Assembly: GCA_020426325.1 (NCBI GenBank)
Contig: JAGQQG010000027.1
Location: 1-64,000 of the forward strand
Reading direction: 5' to 3'
Length of the DNA stretch: 64,000 nt
Source: Planctomycetaceae bacterium
Lineage (GTDB): Bacteria > Planctomycetota > Planctomycetia > Planctomycetales > Planctomycetaceae
Position numbers and translations under genes: made by a program. The notes below the pieces were generated by a model. The model worked only from the letters and a program-made list of their open reading frames with translations. It was not told the origin of the DNA and did not search any database. Each line of letters begins with the position of its first letter. Position 1 is the stretch's first letter. Positions 8,201 through 17,222 of the stretch are shown here, in pieces.

Positions 8201-9483
8201 TCGGTCTGCATACGTTCTGGGGCGACATAGCCGAAAACATCGTTCGCATAGGCAGTGACCCATACGGGCGGCTTTCCATCCTCCCCCAGTTCTTTCTTGA
8301 TGCGAAACGCATAGTCCACACAGACTTCGCCGCTGAGGAAGACCATGCTGAACTGGTCGCCGAAGCGGAAAGACTGGAGAGGCATTGGATAGGTCTCGGG
8401 GAGCCGTCCCATTCGTTTCAACACGTCGAGCATATTCTCTGCGTGCTGTCGGACCTGGGGGGAGTTATCCTTGAGATTGGCCTTGAGTTCATCGACAGTC
8501 GGTCGGTCGCTGGGGAGACCGGCGAAGCCGAACGCGGCCTGCGGGCCGGCCGTGATCTCGGTCATCTCTCCGGATGTGGCCTGCTGCACCTCGTCCGCAA
8601 TCTGTCTGCCCTGAGCCTTCGCGATCTGCATGTCCCGATCGCGGTCACGCTCCGGATTGGCATCAGCCCCGCAACCGATCGTGCACAACGCAGTCACGTG
8701 CGGGAACTGCTCTTCGATGTACTTTGTTGCATACCCGGCCCAGTCACCGTTGATGCGGTTGTAGTTGCTGTCGAACGTCGTGCAGTGGCACGCGTAGTTG
8801 AACAACACTCCCCGAATCTGCTTGCCGGTCTCATCGGTGATCTTAAGAATCGGCAACGAGTGATCGACCGGTCCGTCGGGGGTGATGCCGAAACCGGTCC
8901 AGACGCCGTCATTGAGTACCCTGCGATTGACGGCAAACGTCGCTTCGCCCTGGCCGAAGAACAGCCGGCTCGGTTGCATGTTCTCAATCGCCGCCTCGAC
9001 GGCTGCGACCGCCTGATCCGACAGATGCTGAGCGTACTGCTCCAGTTCACGCCGCTCGTCATCCGATAGCGGCTTGGCGAATAGATTGGTCAAAGCCCCG
9101 ACGATCTGTGGAGCCGTATGCGAATGCGTGCAGCAGAGCACGAACTGCGCGCGAGGGATTTCGTGCTGCTGGGCGATCCGCTGATGGATTTCCTTCGTGA
9201 GTGTCCCCGGCACACCGATCGTGTCGACGGAAACGATCACGTGCAGCGGACCTTCGTCGCCCGATCTGAGCGCCATCGCTCGGACTGATAACGGCTCATC
9301 GATCCCTTCGGAGGGTTCGGTCCGGTTGCCATATCCGGACAGCCGCAACGGCTGAGTGGGCGTGATGTCCGACTTTCCAAACCCGATCCGATATGGTGTC
9401 TCCGCATTTACAGGACAGGGACATCCCACAGCGACAGCCAGGTTCAGAAGCAGGAAGGCACGGCACAACATCAGACTCTCCAT
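5206..9483 (-). CDS. Ceramidase-like / PVC-type dehydrogenase / HEAT / cytochrome c fusion
   Basis: A giant exported protein of about 1425 residues. I start it at the ATG at 9483 (MESLMLCRAFLLLN, a signal peptide); a TTG six codons earlier is an alternative. Residues about 30-460 resemble neutral/alkaline ceramidase: IGFGKSDITPTQPLRLSGYG, CTHSHTAPQ and NYACHCTTFDSNYNRINGDW. From PNGYTVDLIAAEPL (about residue 480) it becomes the planctomycete PVC-type membrane-bound dehydrogenase domain, a beta-propeller, followed by HEAT-like helical repeats from about residue 900. The C-terminus has a heme-binding cytochrome (CSNCH, then GIGNDLGPQL and a distal MPEG). It probably acts in the periplasm, coupling a hydrolase to a redox domain; the substrate is unknown. 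Confidence 0.9.
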   Translation of the reverse strand: MESLMLCRAFLLLNLAVAVGCPCPVNAETPYRIGFGKSDITPTQPLRLSGYGNRTEPSEGIDEPLSVRAMALRSGDEGPLHVIVSVDTIGVPGTLTKEIHQRIAQQHEIPRAQFVLCCTHSHTAPQIVGALTNLFAKPLSDDERRELEQYAQHLSDQAVAAVEAAIENMQPSRLFFGQGEATFAVNRRVLNDGVWTGFGITPDGPVDHSLPILKITDETGKQIRGVLFNYACHCTTFDSNYNRINGDWAGYATKYIEEQFPHVTALCTIGCGADANPERDRDRDMQIAKAQGRQIADEVQQATSGEMTEITAGPQAAFGFAGLPSDRPTVDELKANLKDNSPQVRQHAENMLDVLKRMGRLPETYPMPLQSFRFGDQFSMVFLSGEVCVDYAFRIKKELGEDGKPPVWVTAYANDVFGYVAPERMQTEGGYEVDYSMIYYNLPGRWLSGTEDLILKRLHELYENQAAIGPVSPETSLSLITVPNGYTVDLIAAEPLIRDPVNFALGADGNLWVVEMGDYPRGEPGAAGTVADNDAHPENSPPGGRVKLLKDANGDGRYDEATLFLTELKFPSGIFPWRGGVVVVAAPEIVFARDTDGDGVADERRLLFSGFYEGNPQHRISGVAYGLDGWLYLSGGAYNGEVTSHVTGKVTDVTGRDVRIHPDKGLIEPLSGQSQYGRCRDDWGNWFGNTNSEPLFHYAIEDPYLQRNPFVPSPEPRVFVTEPARIPPVYPTSRTVDRFNDLHTLNRFTSACAPLIVRNAALGEDFVEAALICEPVHNLVSRVILDPDGVTFRSHRLVSEEHSEFLSSRDNWFRPVFVRSGPDASLWVCDMYRETIEHPRWIPESWQARLDLYAGNDRGRLYRIRPDDQQFSPTPNLAGKSSAELVDELQSGNGWRRDTAQRLLIERGDASVAASLVETATHHTQPNIRVQAMSTLAGLDRLVPETLVPLLADDDPQVVRVAIRFSESQIENPEILSALCALSQHHDLQVRYQLALSLGESREALAAEVLLDLALRDDDDPWMRAAVLSSAVPHADALLTHLLASEGELANHSDLLQELVVTSLGDDVTGGVYRVLKMITDKQSEGDIKAWQLLALNSCMEAVRRRGETWTDGAKFLGDDGRTTEVMARPLFNAARQIAGDEQAPVNQRVTAVGLLGQASDSRDADIEFLASLISPRVAVELQIAAVNALAACQSEGLGNTLLADWAAQTPAVRSEVVSTLLSRSEWTGQFLDTLERGIVAVGELDAATRNRLQSFAHQENLVSAQQLFASTESSRRSEVITAFQEVPAHEGNVERGALIFKKVCSNCHKHAGIGNDLGPQLANLKNKSADALLTAILDPNQAVEHKFRGFTVVTSDGRVVNGLLKSETASSLTLVEPSGKEHVLLRIDIEEMQNTGKSFMPEGLEKDLTPQDLADVIAFVAGAQ

Positions 9484-9643
9484 GAAGGCGCTCGCATTCA
9501 ACAGAACGAACCTATTGTGGAGAAGGTGCCTCCAGATTCATAGCTTGCAGATCACAGCTGACTCTCTTGACGATCGTCCGCTCATTTTCGACGCTGAGTG
9601 TGAGACAATTCGATCGATGGCCTGTTTTGGGAGTTCGCCGCAG

Positions 9644-10075
9644 ATGTTGTGGTATCAACGTCAACTCACGCTTCCCGCCATGTCGCGCGGGTTTCACCTG
9701 GTGACGCGTCAGGTCATTGAAGGCTTGCCGGAGATTAGGCAGGTGGATGTCGGACTACTGCATGTGTTCATCATGCATACGTCTGCTTCGCTGACGATCA
9801 ACGAAAATGCTGACCCCGACGTGCCGGTCGACATGGAGATGGCGTTCAATCAGATCGCCCCGGAGTCGCTGCCCTATGTGCACACCATGGAAGGACCGGA
9901 TGACATGCCGGCTCATGTCAAAGCGACACTCGCCGGAAGTTCAGTGACGATTCCCGTCAGCGGCGGACGATTGGCCCTGGGCACCTGGCAGGGCATCTAC
10001 CTCTGCGAACACCGCAACCGCGCGAGTGGCCGCAAGCTCATGCTGACGTTGCAGGGACGCGGACAGGAACGATGA
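9644..10075 (+). CDS. yjbQ: YjbQ/UPF0047 family protein
   Basis: A 143-residue protein close over its whole length to E. coli YjbQ (138 residues). LWYQRQLTLPAMSRGFHLVT opens the protein; HTSASLTINENADPDVPVDM, EGPDDMPAHVKATL and LGTWQGIYLCEHR carry the conserved histidines and acidic residues. The family has been linked to weak thiamine-phosphate synthase activity; its physiological role is not settled. The start at 9644 matches the family N-terminus and has GGGAG ten bases upstream; the frame continues open upstream but without homology. It is divergent from the ceramidase-like fusion gene and convergent with the DUF5009 gene. Confidence 0.93.
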   Translation: MLWYQRQLTLPAMSRGFHLVTRQVIEGLPEIRQVDVGLLHVFIMHTSASLTINENADPDVPVDMEMAFNQIAPESLPYVHTMEGPDDMPAHVKATLAGSSVTIPVSGGRLALGTWQGIYLCEHRNRASGRKLMLTLQGRGQER

Positions 10076-10093
10076 GTGACGTTGTGTTTACCG

Positions 10094-11533
10094 CTACAGC
10101 TTGAGGAAGAGTTTTTGCTTCTCAAGGTGACGGATGATGATCCAGTTGATCAAGAAGAACAACAGTACGCTGACCGTCATGTACCAGCCGGGCACATCCT
10201 TGGGGACAAACGGCTTGATCGCTCCGCCGACCATGGAGTGCAGAATGTACGCGGCGAGGGCATTGACACCGAACGATCGGAAGATGCCCAGCGACCAGCC
10301 TAAGATGTCGCAGGCCACGTAGAACAGCACATAGACAAAGAGCGAAAACCCACCGGAAAAGACGAGGTACGCGGGCGTTCCGCCTCGCTGGCTCATCATC
10401 CAGTAGTTCCATTTGCGATACCAGTGGGCGTTGTTCTCGGGCCGCTGATTAGGATCGAGCAACCATCCCATAAAACCACCCCGATTGGGTGGCGTGTCTT
10501 CGTTGACCACCGGCGGGTCGCAACTATGCGGCGGTGGAACGAACGGCGGCTCGGCCAATTTATCTGAGAGTTTTTCCCTGTCCAGGTATGCCTGTAGTTC
10601 GGCCTTGGAGGGAATGACCGGATTGGCAGCCAGCTTCTGATCCTCTGGCCCAGCAGTGTACTTTCGGTCCTTCTTCGCGACGTCTTTCTGTGCTTCGTCT
10701 TCCCGCTGCTTTCTCGCAGTCCGTTCCTCCAACTGCGCTTCAATCACACTAGTGGGAACATCATAGATTCGTGTGCCGCAGGAGATGAGCCATCCCAGAC
10801 CCATAATGATGAACGACCAGCCGAGCATCTTCCAGAGGTTTGGTCGCCCCTCTGCCCCGGCGACAGCATCGCAGGCGAGCGTGCCCAGGATGGCGGGAAT
10901 CGTCCAGGTCAAAAAGCCGAGTGGACCGCCGTCGATCCCATTCCCGGTTCCTTCAAAGGGGCCGCTGCCATTCGTCCATTCAAAGTTGAACCAGTAGGAC
11001 AACCAGAAGTGCAGAAGGGCAGAGAACACCATCCAGCCGATCCGCACGCCGGCCCCAGCACGAATGACGGGCAAGATCCAAAGCGATGTGACCGCAATGT
11101 GCATCAACGTTTGAAACCACTCCCGCTTGAGCAGATTCGGCAGAACACCGCTGAACCCTTTTTCGGTCAGCTTGGCCCACGTCTCTGCTGGAGGCCCTGA
11201 ATGATAGATCACAATCGAAACCAGCGCGAGCCCGAGCATACGACGAACCATATGCCAGTTCGCCGCGGCCAGTCCCTCTTTCTGAGCACGACGTCCAAAG
11301 GTCAGTCGAAAGGAGAAGCCGACCGCAAACAGAAAATGCGGCATGATCGTATCGGCATAGCTGATGTAGTCATGCGTGTGCAGCAGGATTTTGGGACAGG
11401 CCGCAAAGCTGCCCAGGTAGTTCACCAGGAACATCCCCAGCACGGTGTAGCCGCGAAATTGATCGAGCGATGTAATGCGACCGGAGCCGCCTTTCGGTAC
11501 CACCAGAACATCTTTCGTCGCCGTGCTGCTCAT
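10094..11533 (-). CDS. DUF5009 / HGSNAT-like membrane acyltransferase
   Basis: A 479-residue polytopic membrane protein. The N-terminal SLDQFRGYTVLGMFLVNYLG motif and the later TIMPHFLFAVGFSFRLTFG match the DUF5009 and heparan-alpha-glucosaminide N-acetyltransferase-like group, which moves acetyl groups across the membrane to sugars. About ten hydrophobic segments are visible. An unusual charged, probably soluble insertion (roughly residues 260-365, rich in K, E, D and P, including KKDRKYTAGPEDQ) splits the helices and is not typical of short family members. The start is the ATG at 11533. It follows the PSD1-DUF1501 pair on the same strand after 286 bases, so an accessory role in sugar metabolism is possible but inferred. 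Confidence 0.85.
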   Translation of the reverse strand: MSSTATKDVLVVPKGGSGRITSLDQFRGYTVLGMFLVNYLGSFAACPKILLHTHDYISYADTIMPHFLFAVGFSFRLTFGRRAQKEGLAAANWHMVRRMLGLALVSIVIYHSGPPAETWAKLTEKGFSGVLPNLLKREWFQTLMHIAVTSLWILPVIRAGAGVRIGWMVFSALLHFWLSYWFNFEWTNGSGPFEGTGNGIDGGPLGFLTWTIPAILGTLACDAVAGAEGRPNLWKMLGWSFIIMGLGWLISCGTRIYDVPTSVIEAQLEERTARKQREDEAQKDVAKKDRKYTAGPEDQKLAANPVIPSKAELQAYLDREKLSDKLAEPPFVPPPHSCDPPVVNEDTPPNRGGFMGWLLDPNQRPENNAHWYRKWNYWMMSQRGGTPAYLVFSGGFSLFVYVLFYVACDILGWSLGIFRSFGVNALAAYILHSMVGGAIKPFVPKDVPGWYMTVSVLLFFLINWIIIRHLEKQKLFLKL

Positions 11534-11605
11534 CAATCGATCCGGGAAGAGTTACTTTGGAGTTGAATGTGTTGAAATACGCGTGACGGGCTGCTGTTTC
11601 CGCAG

Positions 11606-11632
11606 GCGGGATCACAAGGATTGACATCCCGC
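11606..11632. repeat. Inverted repeat between DUF1501 and DUF5009 genes
   Basis: Arms GCGGGAT (11606-11612) and ATCCCGC (11626-11632) are perfectly complementary with a 13-base spacer. It lies downstream of the DUF1501 gene on the minus strand. No T-run follows, so it is only a weak candidate for a terminator or RNA-stability hairpin. Confidence 0.35.
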
Positions 11633-11819
11633 AGGAACAGAACATGTCGTCTGTAATGTTCGACACGCCCGGGTCAAATCCCCGTGAATCTTCCTTCTTC
11701 GGACATCCACTTGCCAGTGACTCGGCGCAATTTTCTCAGTAACTCCGCCGGATTGATGCATGACAATCCGCATCATGCGTCCTGTATGCCATTCACTTGA
11801 CCTGCGATCAGGGGCAAGT

Positions 11820-13235
11820 TCACGCGAGAATCCCCTGAACGATATTTCCATGCACGTCAGTCAAACGATAGTCGCGGCCCGAGTGTCGATACGTGAGACG
11901 TTCGTGGTTGAGGCCCATCAGATGCAGGATCGTTGCGTGGAAGTCGTGCACATGGACTTGCTCACTGGCAACGTCGATACCGTACTCGTCTGATTCCCCA
12001 TACGTGATTCCCGGCTTGACCCCTGCGCCAGCCAGCCAGGACGAGAAGACCCAGTGATGGTGTTCGCGGCCAGCTGCATCGGCTGCAGCGTTGAATGGCG
12101 TGCGGCCAAACTCGGTCGTCCACACCACAAGGGTGTCCTCCAACATGCCTCGCTGTTTCAGATCGCGGATCAATCCTGCGATCGGTTGATCAACGTTCTT
12201 TGCAAGTGGAGCATGCGTGAGCATGTCCCCGTGAGCATCCCAGTTATTTGATGAACCGACGTCAATCAGTTCCACAAAGCGGACGCCTCGTTCGGCCAGT
12301 CTACGGGCGATGAGGCACTGCCAGGCAAAACCCTTGGTGCTGCCGCGTTCCAGACCGTAGAGGCTCAGTGTGGCATCGGATTCTTTTGAGAGATCGAACA
12401 CGTCGGGCATCTCGGTCTGCATCCCGAAGGCTGTCTCGAACGACTTCATCCGCGCGGTCAGCAGGGGATCGTCGCTTCGCATCACGAGATGACGACGGTT
12501 CAATCGTTCCATTGCCTGAAGCTCCAGTTCCTGGAGGCGACTGCTCCCGGCACGGCGCTCGAGGTTGGCAACGGGTTCCGGTCCAGGTACCACGAGCGTC
12601 CCCTGATGGGCCCCCGGAAGAAAGTCACTTCCCCACACCTGTCCTCCCGCATACGGAGAGTGCGGAGCGATCACGACGAACGATGGCAGGTTTTGATTCA
12701 TCGTCCCCAATCCATAGCTCATCCAGGCGCCGATACTCGGCCTCGCGAACGTGAATGATCCAGTGTGAATGCCCAGCGTGGCTTCGTAGTGATTCGTATG
12801 GTCCGATTTCATCGAACGGATCACACACAAATCATCAACACACTCGCCCATGTGAGGGAAGAGCGAACTGACTTCGGTGCCGCACTCTCCGTGGGGAGTG
12901 AAGTCCCATTGGGGTCTTTTCAGGAACATCTTGAAGTCCCCCTTGCGGCCCTGAAACTCGTTAACCGAGACCGTCTTTCCCGCGTCTGTGAACAACTTCG
13001 GTTTCGAGTCCCATGAGTCTACGTGCGAGACACCTCCACTCATGTAGAGGAAGATGACCCGCTTGGCCTTGGCAGGGAAATGCGTCCGTTTCGGTGCGAG
13101 CGGATCGGGTGAACTCGATGACTGTTCTTCATCGGCCAGCAACTGCGACACAATCCCCGGCAGCAGCATCGATCCGCCGACGCACGAACGCAGCATGCAT
13201 CGGCGCGTCTGATCAAAAGCAGTTCGATCATTCAT
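11820..13235 (-). CDS. DUF1501 domain protein (Tat leader)
   Basis: About 471 residues from the ATG at 13235; a TTG at 13247 overlapping the upstream stop codon would add four residues. The leader has TRRCMLRS followed by GGSMLLPGIVSQLL, so Tat export is likely. Core DUF1501 motifs are FLYMSGGVSHVDSWDSKPKL, GAWMSYGLGTMNQNLP, LVVWTTEFGRTPF and the terminal LTYRHSGRDYRLTDVHGNI. It forms the standard planctomycete pair with the PSD1 gene immediately upstream (13244-16993), with which it is almost certainly cotranscribed. The catalytic role of DUF1501 proteins is unproven; the fold is sulfatase-like. It differs clearly in sequence from the DUF1501 protein at 2007-3464. Confidence 0.95.
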   Translation of the reverse strand: MNDRTAFDQTRRCMLRSCVGGSMLLPGIVSQLLADEEQSSSSPDPLAPKRTHFPAKAKRVIFLYMSGGVSHVDSWDSKPKLFTDAGKTVSVNEFQGRKGDFKMFLKRPQWDFTPHGECGTEVSSLFPHMGECVDDLCVIRSMKSDHTNHYEATLGIHTGSFTFARPSIGAWMSYGLGTMNQNLPSFVVIAPHSPYAGGQVWGSDFLPGAHQGTLVVPGPEPVANLERRAGSSRLQELELQAMERLNRRHLVMRSDDPLLTARMKSFETAFGMQTEMPDVFDLSKESDATLSLYGLERGSTKGFAWQCLIARRLAERGVRFVELIDVGSSNNWDAHGDMLTHAPLAKNVDQPIAGLIRDLKQRGMLEDTLVVWTTEFGRTPFNAAADAAGREHHHWVFSSWLAGAGVKPGITYGESDEYGIDVASEQVHVHDFHATILHLMGLNHERLTYRHSGRDYRLTDVHGNIVQGILA

Positions 13236-13243
13236 TTGATCAC

Positions 13244-16200
13244 TCAATCCACATGGAGGAATTCGTTACTGCCGATCAGCGTCCGCAGCAACGCTGCCAG
13301 TGAACGCTGATCAACATTGTCCATCCCTGAAGCAAGCAGCTCAGCCCGGTAGTCTGCAAGGAAGGCGATCGCTTCGTCACGTTCCGTCTGAGTCGGTGGC
13401 CGGCCGAAAGCATGCGTCCATGCTTGTTTAATCCAATCAGACTCGTCGTTGCCGTTGGTCTGCAGACGGGCGGCCCACTTTTCCGCTTTCTCATGGACGA
13501 ACGGATCATTCAGGAAGAACAGGGCCTGTGTGGGCACAGTCGTTCCGAGGCGAGCAGGCGTTGACGTATTCGGATCAGCACCGTCGAATAATGCGAGGAA
13601 TGGATGCCGCTTGAGACGCTGCGTCATCAGATAGACGCTCCGTTTGTTGTGATCATAGACCGCACTGAACGGGCCGTGCTGGGTGTATCCCCAACTGGTC
13701 GGCGTTGGAAAGGGGTGTCCCTCAGCCGGCGTTGCATCCAGTTCGCCGCTGACTGTCAGAATGGTATCACGGATTTCTTCTGCACTCAGTCGCCGTCGCG
13801 GGAAGCGGATGTAGAGGTCATCCATGCCTGTCCCCTGAGGCATCTCAGCGACCGATGATTCCTGATATGTCGCACTCAACATAATCATTCGATGCATCGC
13901 TTTGACCGACCAGCCACTTTGAATGAACTGTGTTGCCAGATAATCGAGCATCTCGGGATGAGTTGGGGGAATGCCGCGGACACCGAAGTCGTTGGGCGTA
14001 TTCACCAGTCCCTTTCCGAAATGATATTGCCAGATGCGGTTCATCATCACCCGCGCGGTCAATGGGTTCTCCGGACTGGTGAGCCACTGTGCGAGTTCGA
14101 GACGTCCGCTCCCCGTCACCTCAGGCCCCAATGGGTTGCCACCAAGAACCTTGATAAATCCTCGCGGGATTTCGTCACCGGGTTGATCCGGCTCGCCTCG
14201 CATCTGCATTCGTACGTTATGAGGCGTGCCTTCTGTCACGCCGTACGCCATCGCACACGGTCCGTCTTCGAGCAGCTTTTTCAGTTCGTCTCCCGGAGAG
14301 TGAGCAGACAGTTGCTGCCGAATTTCCGCAACGCGGGCGAGACGAGCATCGCGATCGAGCGGTGATGCTTCCACCGGTTCTGAGCCGAACTCAGGCAAAC
14401 GGGCAGACGAGAGGACGAAGTTGTCCGCATCCAATGCCGGCCGCACTCCGCCGATGTGGCCGTAACTGTCGATGAACGTGTAGTCGATGGTCCCATCCCA
14501 TCCCGCTGCAAACTCACCGGAGAATTCAACCTGACTGTCAGAAGAAGCGAGCAGGCCGACATACGACTTCGTGTTGAGATTGAGAGTCAGCTGAACCTGA
14601 TACCATTCCCCCACTGTGAGCGGACAGACCGCATCGCGGTTGTCGGCACTGCGGCGGAAGAACTCATGACCGTTGAAGAACAACTCAATCGCTGCAGAAT
14701 CCCCGGGACCATGCCCCAGGTAGTAACGCCACGATCCATCTCCTCCTGCAGCGTCATTCGCACATCTGAAGTCAAAGCTGACGAAGAGTTGGCCATCGTC
14801 ATTTGCCTCGACGTTTGTCAGCGAGCGACCGAATCCGTCGTACTCGCCTCGATTCGGCAGAGAGATGCCGACCTCACCTGCCGGGTAAACATTGACGAAG
14901 GGGCTTTGCGAACTCGACGACATCCTGACGACACTGTTCGGTCCCGGTCCCCAGGGGCTGGCGGGCGGAGAGTCCTCCATCTGTAGTTCAAAGTCCCCGT
15001 CAAAGCCGGTCAATTGCTCCAGTTCACCCGTGAGAGCGACGTAATCGATCACTCGCTCTTGCAACGGGGGCGGTTCTGTTGAGACGGGGGCAATCGGTGC
15101 TACCTGCACACCCAGATTGTCATACTCGATGGCGGGACGTTGTGAGTCAGGCGATCCGTGTGAGTCGAATACCACCAGATCGATCGATCCGAACCACGCG
15201 GGTGAACATGGCTCGTTCGTGAAATTGGTCACACTCTTCGGAGTGCCCAGCGAACCCGAGAGCGTTCGACCTTTCAGATCAACCACGAGTTGCAGGTTCT
15301 GCCATTCGTTGGGGGAGACGGCACCGAGATCCTCAATTGACTCGCCGCTCTGCAAGGCGATGGACTCCGATGAGATGAGTATCTCGAACGCTCGTGTGTC
15401 GGGCTGCGAGCCGATCCAGAAACGATGGGGCGCGGCGGCATTATCTTCTGTTGTCGCGACTCGGAAATCGAGGTTGACCGAAAGGGTGTCACTCTCATCG
15501 ACCGAGTGACTTGGTGTGAGCGCTTGAGCGATGCGGTACTCGCCAGAGCCGGCAGGAATGCTGGCTCCCACCTTCCCTTGCGGAGAGAGGTTCTTGTAGG
15601 GGCTTTGCGCCGCAGTCGTCACTGCGATGGTTCCCGAGTAGAGCCAGGGGGGCACCAGCACCCCGTTACTGCCCCCCGCCGCCGGTGCCTGCAGTTCAAA
15701 ATCACCGTCGATGTCATCCAGAGATCGCAGAATGCTCGACGGCACAGGTTGCTTCAGGGTGGTCGATGCTTCCGAGAGGCTGGCCAGTTGAAACGCGAAC
15801 TCACGCCACGCAGGTTGCGACTCACTCGCAGGCACCAACGGCAACATGGCCCGAACCTGTTTCTTCTGCTCGGACCCGGGGAAAGCATAGCGGCTGCTGT
15901 CAAAGATGCCGTACAGACCGTAATAGTCACTCATCGTGATCGGATCGAACTTGTGATCGTGACACCGCGCACAGCCCAGACTCAATCCGAGCACAGTTTG
16001 TCCCAGCGTGTCGATCGTGTCCTGAATGGTCAGGTGGTGGTAATTCTCGGAGTCGAATCCAAACCGACGTGAGATTGCGAGGTAGCCGGTGGCCGTTGCC
16101 CGCACTGCGTAACACTCACGCGGCCCCTGTTCGGCGAGAATGTCCCCTGCAATCTGTTCTCGCAGAAATTCGTCATACGGCTTGTCCTGACTGAAGGCGT

Positions 16201-16993
16201 CGATGACATAGTTGCGATATCGCCATGCCAGCGGCACCGGGTAATCCGCCGTTTCCCCTGCGGTGTCTGCGTAGCGGACGACATCGAGCCAGTGACGCCC
16301 CCATCGCTCGCCGTAAGCCCGAGACATGAGCAGCCGATCGATCACGGTCTCGAATGCCTCGGGAGACTCATCCTGCTCAAAGGCCCTGATCTCCTCCGGC
16401 GTGGGCGGTAAGCCGGTGAGGTCGAATGTCGCTCGCCGAATGAGAGTGAGCTTGTCAGCGACCGGTGCCGGATGAACTCCGGCTGCTTCCTGCTTCGCTC
16501 GAATGAATGCATCGACGGCCGTCTGCTCCCAGGCTTCGTCCTCAACGTCCGGAGGTTCGACATCTTGAAGCGGTTCAAACGACCAGTGCCGGACGACTTC
16601 AAACTTCGCGGTCTCTACCGGCCAATGGGCTCCTGCGGCAATCCACTCCCTGAAATCTGCCACCTCATCGGGACGCAATGCCTTGTCCCGTTCGGGCGGC
16701 ATGGCCGAGACATCCTCATGACGCTCGATCGCCTTGATCAGCAGGCTTTGGTCCGGCTGTCCCGGCACGATCGCAGGACCCGAGTCGCCACCTGTCGTCA
16801 GGGCTTCTCGTGAGTCGACACGCAGTCCTCCAGACAACTTCGGATCACCGTGACAGCGAAAGCACGTCCCCACGAGAACTGGCCGAATCTTCCCTTCGAA
16901 GAAATCGTCCTGTTCATCGGCATGTACCTTGGCGAGGTGGATCGTCAGTAGACTCACCGTCCATATCGCGGTCAGGAGGACCGTTCGTTTCAT
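13244..16993 (-). CDS. PSD1 cytochrome / DUF1549 / two LamG-like domains / DUF1553 protein
   Basis: A 1249-residue exported protein with a Sec signal (MKRTVLLTAIWTVSLLTIHL). Order: PSD1 cytochrome c with CFRCH near residue 42; DUF1549 from about 150 (PYDEFLREQIAGDILAEQ and the CARCHDHKFDPI motif); two tandem LamG-like beta-sandwich domains (about 430-640 and 650-880), both opening with DGDFELQ; then DUF1553 (NPLTARVMMNRIWQYHFG and TPARLGTTVPTQALFFLNDP). PSD1 proteins usually carry at most one LamG or CBM insert, so the duplicated insert is notable and suggests carbohydrate binding. It is the first gene of the pair with DUF1501. Substrate unknown; a periplasmic polysaccharide-processing redox role is inferred. 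Confidence 0.94.
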   Translation of the reverse strand: MKRTVLLTAIWTVSLLTIHLAKVHADEQDDFFEGKIRPVLVGTCFRCHGDPKLSGGLRVDSREALTTGGDSGPAIVPGQPDQSLLIKAIERHEDVSAMPPERDKALRPDEVADFREWIAAGAHWPVETAKFEVVRHWSFEPLQDVEPPDVEDEAWEQTAVDAFIRAKQEAAGVHPAPVADKLTLIRRATFDLTGLPPTPEEIRAFEQDESPEAFETVIDRLLMSRAYGERWGRHWLDVVRYADTAGETADYPVPLAWRYRNYVIDAFSQDKPYDEFLREQIAGDILAEQGPRECYAVRATATGYLAISRRFGFDSENYHHLTIQDTIDTLGQTVLGLSLGCARCHDHKFDPITMSDYYGLYGIFDSSRYAFPGSEQKKQVRAMLPLVPASESQPAWREFAFQLASLSEASTTLKQPVPSSILRSLDDIDGDFELQAPAAGGSNGVLVPPWLYSGTIAVTTAAQSPYKNLSPQGKVGASIPAGSGEYRIAQALTPSHSVDESDTLSVNLDFRVATTEDNAAAPHRFWIGSQPDTRAFEILISSESIALQSGESIEDLGAVSPNEWQNLQLVVDLKGRTLSGSLGTPKSVTNFTNEPCSPAWFGSIDLVVFDSHGSPDSQRPAIEYDNLGVQVAPIAPVSTEPPPLQERVIDYVALTGELEQLTGFDGDFELQMEDSPPASPWGPGPNSVVRMSSSSQSPFVNVYPAGEVGISLPNRGEYDGFGRSLTNVEANDDGQLFVSFDFRCANDAAGGDGSWRYYLGHGPGDSAAIELFFNGHEFFRRSADNRDAVCPLTVGEWYQVQLTLNLNTKSYVGLLASSDSQVEFSGEFAAGWDGTIDYTFIDSYGHIGGVRPALDADNFVLSSARLPEFGSEPVEASPLDRDARLARVAEIRQQLSAHSPGDELKKLLEDGPCAMAYGVTEGTPHNVRMQMRGEPDQPGDEIPRGFIKVLGGNPLGPEVTGSGRLELAQWLTSPENPLTARVMMNRIWQYHFGKGLVNTPNDFGVRGIPPTHPEMLDYLATQFIQSGWSVKAMHRMIMLSATYQESSVAEMPQGTGMDDLYIRFPRRRLSAEEIRDTILTVSGELDATPAEGHPFPTPTSWGYTQHGPFSAVYDHNKRSVYLMTQRLKRHPFLALFDGADPNTSTPARLGTTVPTQALFFLNDPFVHEKAEKWAARLQTNGNDESDWIKQAWTHAFGRPPTQTERDEAIAFLADYRAELLASGMDNVDQRSLAALLRTLIGSNEFLHVD

Positions 16994-17156
16994 CGTTCCT
17001 ATTCCGATTGTCGAATGATCCTTTCATCATACCATGACTCCGGCGAGAGTCAGCCCAGCATCGTTACGGGGATCACAGTCGGTCTCGCACATGCGAGAAT
17101 CCAGTCAATACGGTGTGTTGCCTCAGGAGTCCTCACTGTTGACCGCGCCGCACTGA

Positions 17157-17176
17157 ATCCCCGCTTTCGCGGGGAT
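17157..17176. repeat. REP-like palindrome
   Basis: A perfect eight-base-pair hairpin (ATCCCCGC, TTTC loop, GCGGGGAT) downstream of the last gene of the ATP-grasp operon. It resembles short intergenic palindromes scattered in many bacterial genomes. There is no T-run on either side, so RNA stabilisation is more likely than intrinsic termination. Confidence 0.5.
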
Positions 17177-17222
17177 GACGATTTGATGCTCGATTTGTGG
17201 TGCTCACTCCAGTAAGCCGCAG

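Noticed and set aside
7876-9069. Long plus-strand reading frame (397 codons)
   Set aside because: It lies wholly antisense to the ceramidase-like fusion, which has clear domains; the translated sequence has no recognisable family.
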